From an uncultured Collinsella sp. (GTDB taxonomy: Bacteria; Actinomycetota; Coriobacteriia; Coriobacteriales; Coriobacteriaceae): a DNA stretch of 64,000 bases. The notes beneath the pieces were generated by a model, which saw only the letters and a program-made list of their open reading frames with translations, was not told the DNA's origin and did not search any database. Where the stretch lies: assembly GCA_902493375.1 (NCBI GenBank), contig CABUPH010000010.1:13869-77868 (forward strand), in the 5' to 3' direction. Numbering within the stretch: position 1 is the stretch's first letter; each line of letters opens with the position of its first letter. Below, one piece after another: positions 62,173 to 64,000 of this stretch. Position numbers and translations under genes: made by a program.

Positions 62173-62213
62173 TTCGAGTCTCGCCTCGGGCACCATACAT
62201 GCAAGTGAGCGTT
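62173..62213 (+). repeat. Direct repeat copy 2 (tRNA-Leu 3' end remnant)
   Basis: Identical to 61989-62029 over 41 bases, 184 bases downstream, without the rest of a tRNA. The stretch in between (62054-62172) has no gene but has three successive hairpins: AAACAGGC / GCCTGTTT, GCGTGGCG / CGCCACGC and CGAAGCCC / GGGCTTCG. It looks like an integration scar or decayed tandem tRNA. Confidence 0.8.
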
Positions 62214-62216
62214 AAA

Positions 62217-62236
62217 GGGGGTCAAGGCCCCTTTTT
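62217..62236 (+). terminator. Second terminator downstream of the tRNA remnant
   Basis: GGGG / CCCC stem around TCAAGG-like loop followed by TTTTT; a near copy of the tRNA-Leu terminator. Confidence 0.65.
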
Positions 62237-62246
62237 CGTGTACGTA

Positions 62247-62275
62247 ATGTGATAACGCGCTGTACGTGTTATTAT
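62247..62275 (+). promoter_or_regulatory. Promoter of infC-rpmI-rplT
   Basis: An extended -10 box (TG, one base, TATTAT at 62270-62275) with a weak -35 (ATGTGA, 62247-62252) at 17 bases. It lies about 180 bases upstream of infC, leaving room for a leader. Confidence 0.45.
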
Positions 62276-62280
62276 TCGCA

Positions 62281-62457
62281 AGGCGTTGTTCCCGCAATGC
62301 CCTAAAGAGGAACCCGAGGGCTCCCACCTTTTGGCGCCAATGAGCAGCTGACTGGTCATACAACTTAGATTCCCTTCCTCAAATCGAGGAAATCTATGTG
62401 TACGACCTGGTTGCTGAGAAGCGCCGGGTTATTTTTTTATGAATGGAGGTAGGGAAA
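62281..62457 (+). promoter_or_regulatory. infC leader with attenuator
   Basis: The leader holds an intrinsic-terminator-like hairpin ACCTGG / CCGGGT (62405-62410, 62424-62429) followed by TATTTTTTTA, directly before the infC ribosome site. AACCCG at 62311-62316 could pair instead with CGGGTT (62425-62430) as an antiterminator. This fits L20-leader-type autoregulation known for infC operons in Gram-positive bacteria; the sequence shows the pairing options only. Confidence 0.6.
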
Positions 62458-63012
62458 ATAGCTAAGTCTGATGACACCCGCATCAACGACGAGATCACTG
62501 CATCTTCGTGCCGTTTGATTGGCGTCGATGGCTCTCAGCTCGGCCTGTTCGCCATCCGCGATGCCCAGCGCGTCGCCGACGATCAGGGTCTCGACCTGGT
62601 CGAGATCGCTCCCAACGCGGAGCCGCCGGTCTGCAAGGTCATGGACTACGGTAAGTTCAAGTACCAGCAGGCCATGAAGGCCAAGGCTGCTCGTAAGAAT
62701 CAGTCCAAGGTCGAGGTCAAGGAAATGAAGTTCCGACCCAAGATCGACGTTGGCGACTACGAGACCAAGAAGGGCCACGTTCTGCGTTTCCTCAAGAAGG
62801 GCGCACGCGTTAAGATCACCATCATGTTCCGCGGCCGTGAGATGGCTCACCCGGAGCAGGGCCTTAACGTTCTCGAGCGTCTCGCCGAGGATCTCAAGCC
62901 TTACGCTACGGTCGAGTCCAAGCCTAAGATGGAAGGCCGTAACATGCTTATGCTGCTCGCCCCGATTAAGGGCGCCTTCGATGAGGATAAAGCGGCAAGC
63001 GATACCAAGTAA
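62458..63012 (+). CDS. infC: Translation initiation factor IF-3 (AUA start)
   Basis: IF-3, 184 residues, which controls start-codon selection on the 30S subunit. The N-domain begins DDTRINDEITASSCRLIG, then the YGKFKYQQ linker region and the C-domain with VKEMKFRPKIDVGDYETK and GREMAHPEQG. The likely start is ATA 62458, since GGAGGT (62445-62450) sits at ideal distance and the next codons read AKSDDTRIN. The in-frame ATG 62443 overlaps this ribosome site and has none of its own. infC genes commonly use non-AUG starts for autoregulation. rpmI and rplT follow. Confidence 0.93.
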   Translation: MAKSDDTRINDEITASSCRLIGVDGSQLGLFAIRDAQRVADDQGLDLVEIAPNAEPPVCKVMDYGKFKYQQAMKAKAARKNQSKVEVKEMKFRPKIDVGDYETKKGHVLRFLKKGARVKITIMFRGREMAHPEQGLNVLERLAEDLKPYATVESKPKMEGRNMLMLLAPIKGAFDEDKAASDTK

Positions 63013-63044
63013 CTAGTGTTCTGTAACCGATTAAGGAGTATTTC

Positions 63045-63236
63045 ATGCCTAAGATGAAGTCCCACAGCGGCACCAAGAAGCGTTTCCGCAAGACTGGTAC
63101 CGGCAAGCTTATGCGCGCCAAGGCTTTCAAGAGCCACATCCTGAGCAAGAAGTCCACCAAGCGTAAGCGTGGCTTCCGTCAGGAGACCGAGATCGCCGCT
63201 GCCGACCGCAAGGTCATCAAGTCGCGTCTCGCCTAA
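63045..63236 (+). CDS. rpmI: 50S ribosomal protein L35
   Basis: A 63-residue, very basic protein starting PKMKSHSGTKKRFRKTGTGK, the L35 signature, with HILSKKSTKRKR. It lies 32 bases after infC behind AAGGAG. It is part of the conserved infC-rpmI-rplT operon and binds 23S rRNA in the large subunit. Confidence 0.96.
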   Translation: MPKMKSHSGTKKRFRKTGTGKLMRAKAFKSHILSKKSTKRKRGFRQETEIAAADRKVIKSRLA

Positions 63237-63282
63237 GTTCGCGTTCCCGTTTTTCGTTTTACCGTCTAGGAGTTGATAGAAC

Positions 63283-63642
63283 ATGGCACGTATTAAGCGC
63301 GCTGTTGCCGCCAAGAAGAAGCGCCGTACCGTTATGCACCGTGCGAAGGGTTACTACGGTGCCGCTTCGCGTACTTACAAGCATGCTAAAGAGCAGGTCC
63401 AGCACTCCCTGCAGTATCAGTATCGTGATCGCCGCAACAAGAAGCGCGAGATCCGTTCTCTCTGGATCACTCGTATCAACGCTGCTGCTCGCCTGAACGA
63501 CATCTCTTACTCTCAGTTCATGCACGGCCTGAAGGTTGCCGGCATCGAGCTCGACCGCAAGGTCCTGGCTCAGATGGCTTACGAGGACATCGAGTCCTTC
63601 AACGAGCTGGCTACCATCGCCAAGAAGGCTCTCGAGGCCTAA
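63283..63642 (+). CDS. rplT: 50S ribosomal protein L20
   Basis: A 119-residue L20. It begins ARIKRAVAAKKKRRTVMHRAKGYYGA, with the C-terminal globular part SLWITRINAAARLNDISYSQFMHGLK. It is needed early in 50S assembly, and in several bacteria represses its own operon by binding the leader mRNA. TAGGAG precedes the start. A terminator follows 21 bases later. Confidence 0.97.
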   Translation: MARIKRAVAAKKKRRTVMHRAKGYYGAASRTYKHAKEQVQHSLQYQYRDRRNKKREIRSLWITRINAAARLNDISYSQFMHGLKVAGIELDRKVLAQMAYEDIESFNELATIAKKALEA

Positions 63643-63663
63643 TAGATTCTCTTGAATCGCTAG

Positions 63664-63700
63664 GGGAGTGTCGCGTTGTGCGCGGCGCTCCCTCTTTTTA
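63664..63700 (+). terminator. rplT operon terminator
   Basis: GGGAGTGTCGCG and CGCGGCGCTCCC pair over 12 positions (with two G-U pairs) across a 5-base loop, followed by TCTTTTTA. Confidence 0.85.
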
Positions 63701-64000
63701 TCTGAGGCGCTGGTTTATATAGCAAAAGCGCGGGTAGATAGACACTTACAGGTGACCGATCTTTATATATCTCTTAACCGAAGGGTCATCATCTGATACG
63801 TGCAGTATTTCTGCACCAGCCTTTCTATAACTTATATAGGAAGCGATGTATTGTGTAGGACTTGTGAAGAGTGGAATTCCCGCCCACGGGGCCCCTCCGG
63901 TCTGGCAATATATCTCCTTGCCGCGCGGCCCGGTCGGACCGGATGAGCCGCAAAGCGTGCACCTTGAGAACCGGATACTGCGAGGATGGACACTAACTTC
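63701..64000 (+). other. Probable leader region of a downstream rRNA operon
   Basis: 300 bases with no protein-coding gene. The segment is A+T-rich at first (with TTATATAT at about 63770), then GC-rich with GGCCCGGTCGGACCGG. It ends with GCACCTTGAGAACCGGATAC, a phrase typical of the region just before 16S rRNA genes. A ribosomal RNA operon is therefore expected just beyond the window. Confidence 0.45.

Noticed and set aside
62173..62213. A second tRNA gene
   Set aside because: Only the T-arm and 3' end are present; no 5' half, D-arm or anticodon arm can be folded.
1..64000. CRISPR arrays
   Set aside because: No regularly spaced direct repeats with unique spacers were seen on either strand; repeated units found are adjacent or palindromic instead.

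Overview
The window reads as chromosome from a high-GC, gut-type actinobacterium of class Coriobacteriia, most like Collinsella. This rests on recognised gene content (confurcating lactate dehydrogenase-ETF operon, a DUF3516-type helicase, a stand-alone RecJ-RecQ fusion, the infC-rpmI-rplT order) and base composition; no database search was possible. Genes are dense on both strands, and most have clear AGGAGG-type ribosome binding sites.

Layout. 1-8.6 kb: a truncated Ski2-like helicase, a TrmB-like methyltransferase, a Trm9-like methyltransferase, a helix-turn-helix/DUF4097 envelope pair, a bacterial Elp3 and a spermidine-synthase-like protein. Elp3 and the Trm9-like enzyme would together make mcm5U-type wobble bases. 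8.7-14.3 kb: a three-gene minus-strand operon (TerB-N/TerB-C protein, BrxD-like ATPase, Lhr-type helicase) that looks like a DNA-processing or defence module. 14.4-18.4 kb: a DUF554 membrane protein, then a five-gene operon of secreted or anchored proteins of unknown function. 18.8-26.9 kb: FAD-lactate dehydrogenase plus EtfB/EtfA, an HD hydrolase, AzlCD, KdgT and a diguanylate cyclase. 27-36.2 kb: a DMT transporter, PurL, a CPA2 antiporter, an intergenic palindrome array, a short-chain dehydrogenase and homoserine dehydrogenase. 36.4-41.9 kb: a livKHMGF branched-chain amino acid ABC operon preceded by a decayed second livK. 42-44.6 kb: CutC, a GalT/HIT-like protein and a bile-acid-symporter-family protein.

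44.67-52.44 kb is an integrated mobile element bounded by 21-bp direct repeats. It carries an SSB-like-tailed protein, secreted and membrane proteins of unknown function, an FtsK/Orf21-type translocase, an HUH rolling-circle Rep, a DUF3173 protein and a tyrosine integrase ending 34 bp before attR. It also has three structured non-coding regions: a nested hairpin at the left end, an operator over the first promoter, and a candidate replication or transfer origin before rep. It resembles a minimal actinomycete-type integrative element, though an inovirus-like prophage is not excluded.

52.6-64 kb is core housekeeping: RecJ-RecQ fusion, Rel, a metallo-beta-lactamase-fold hydrolase, class II aldolase, a transglutaminase-like protein, tRNA-Leu(CAA) with a duplicated 3' end, and infC-rpmI-rplT. 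infC appears to start at AUA behind an attenuator-like leader. The window ends in what looks like the leader of an rRNA operon.
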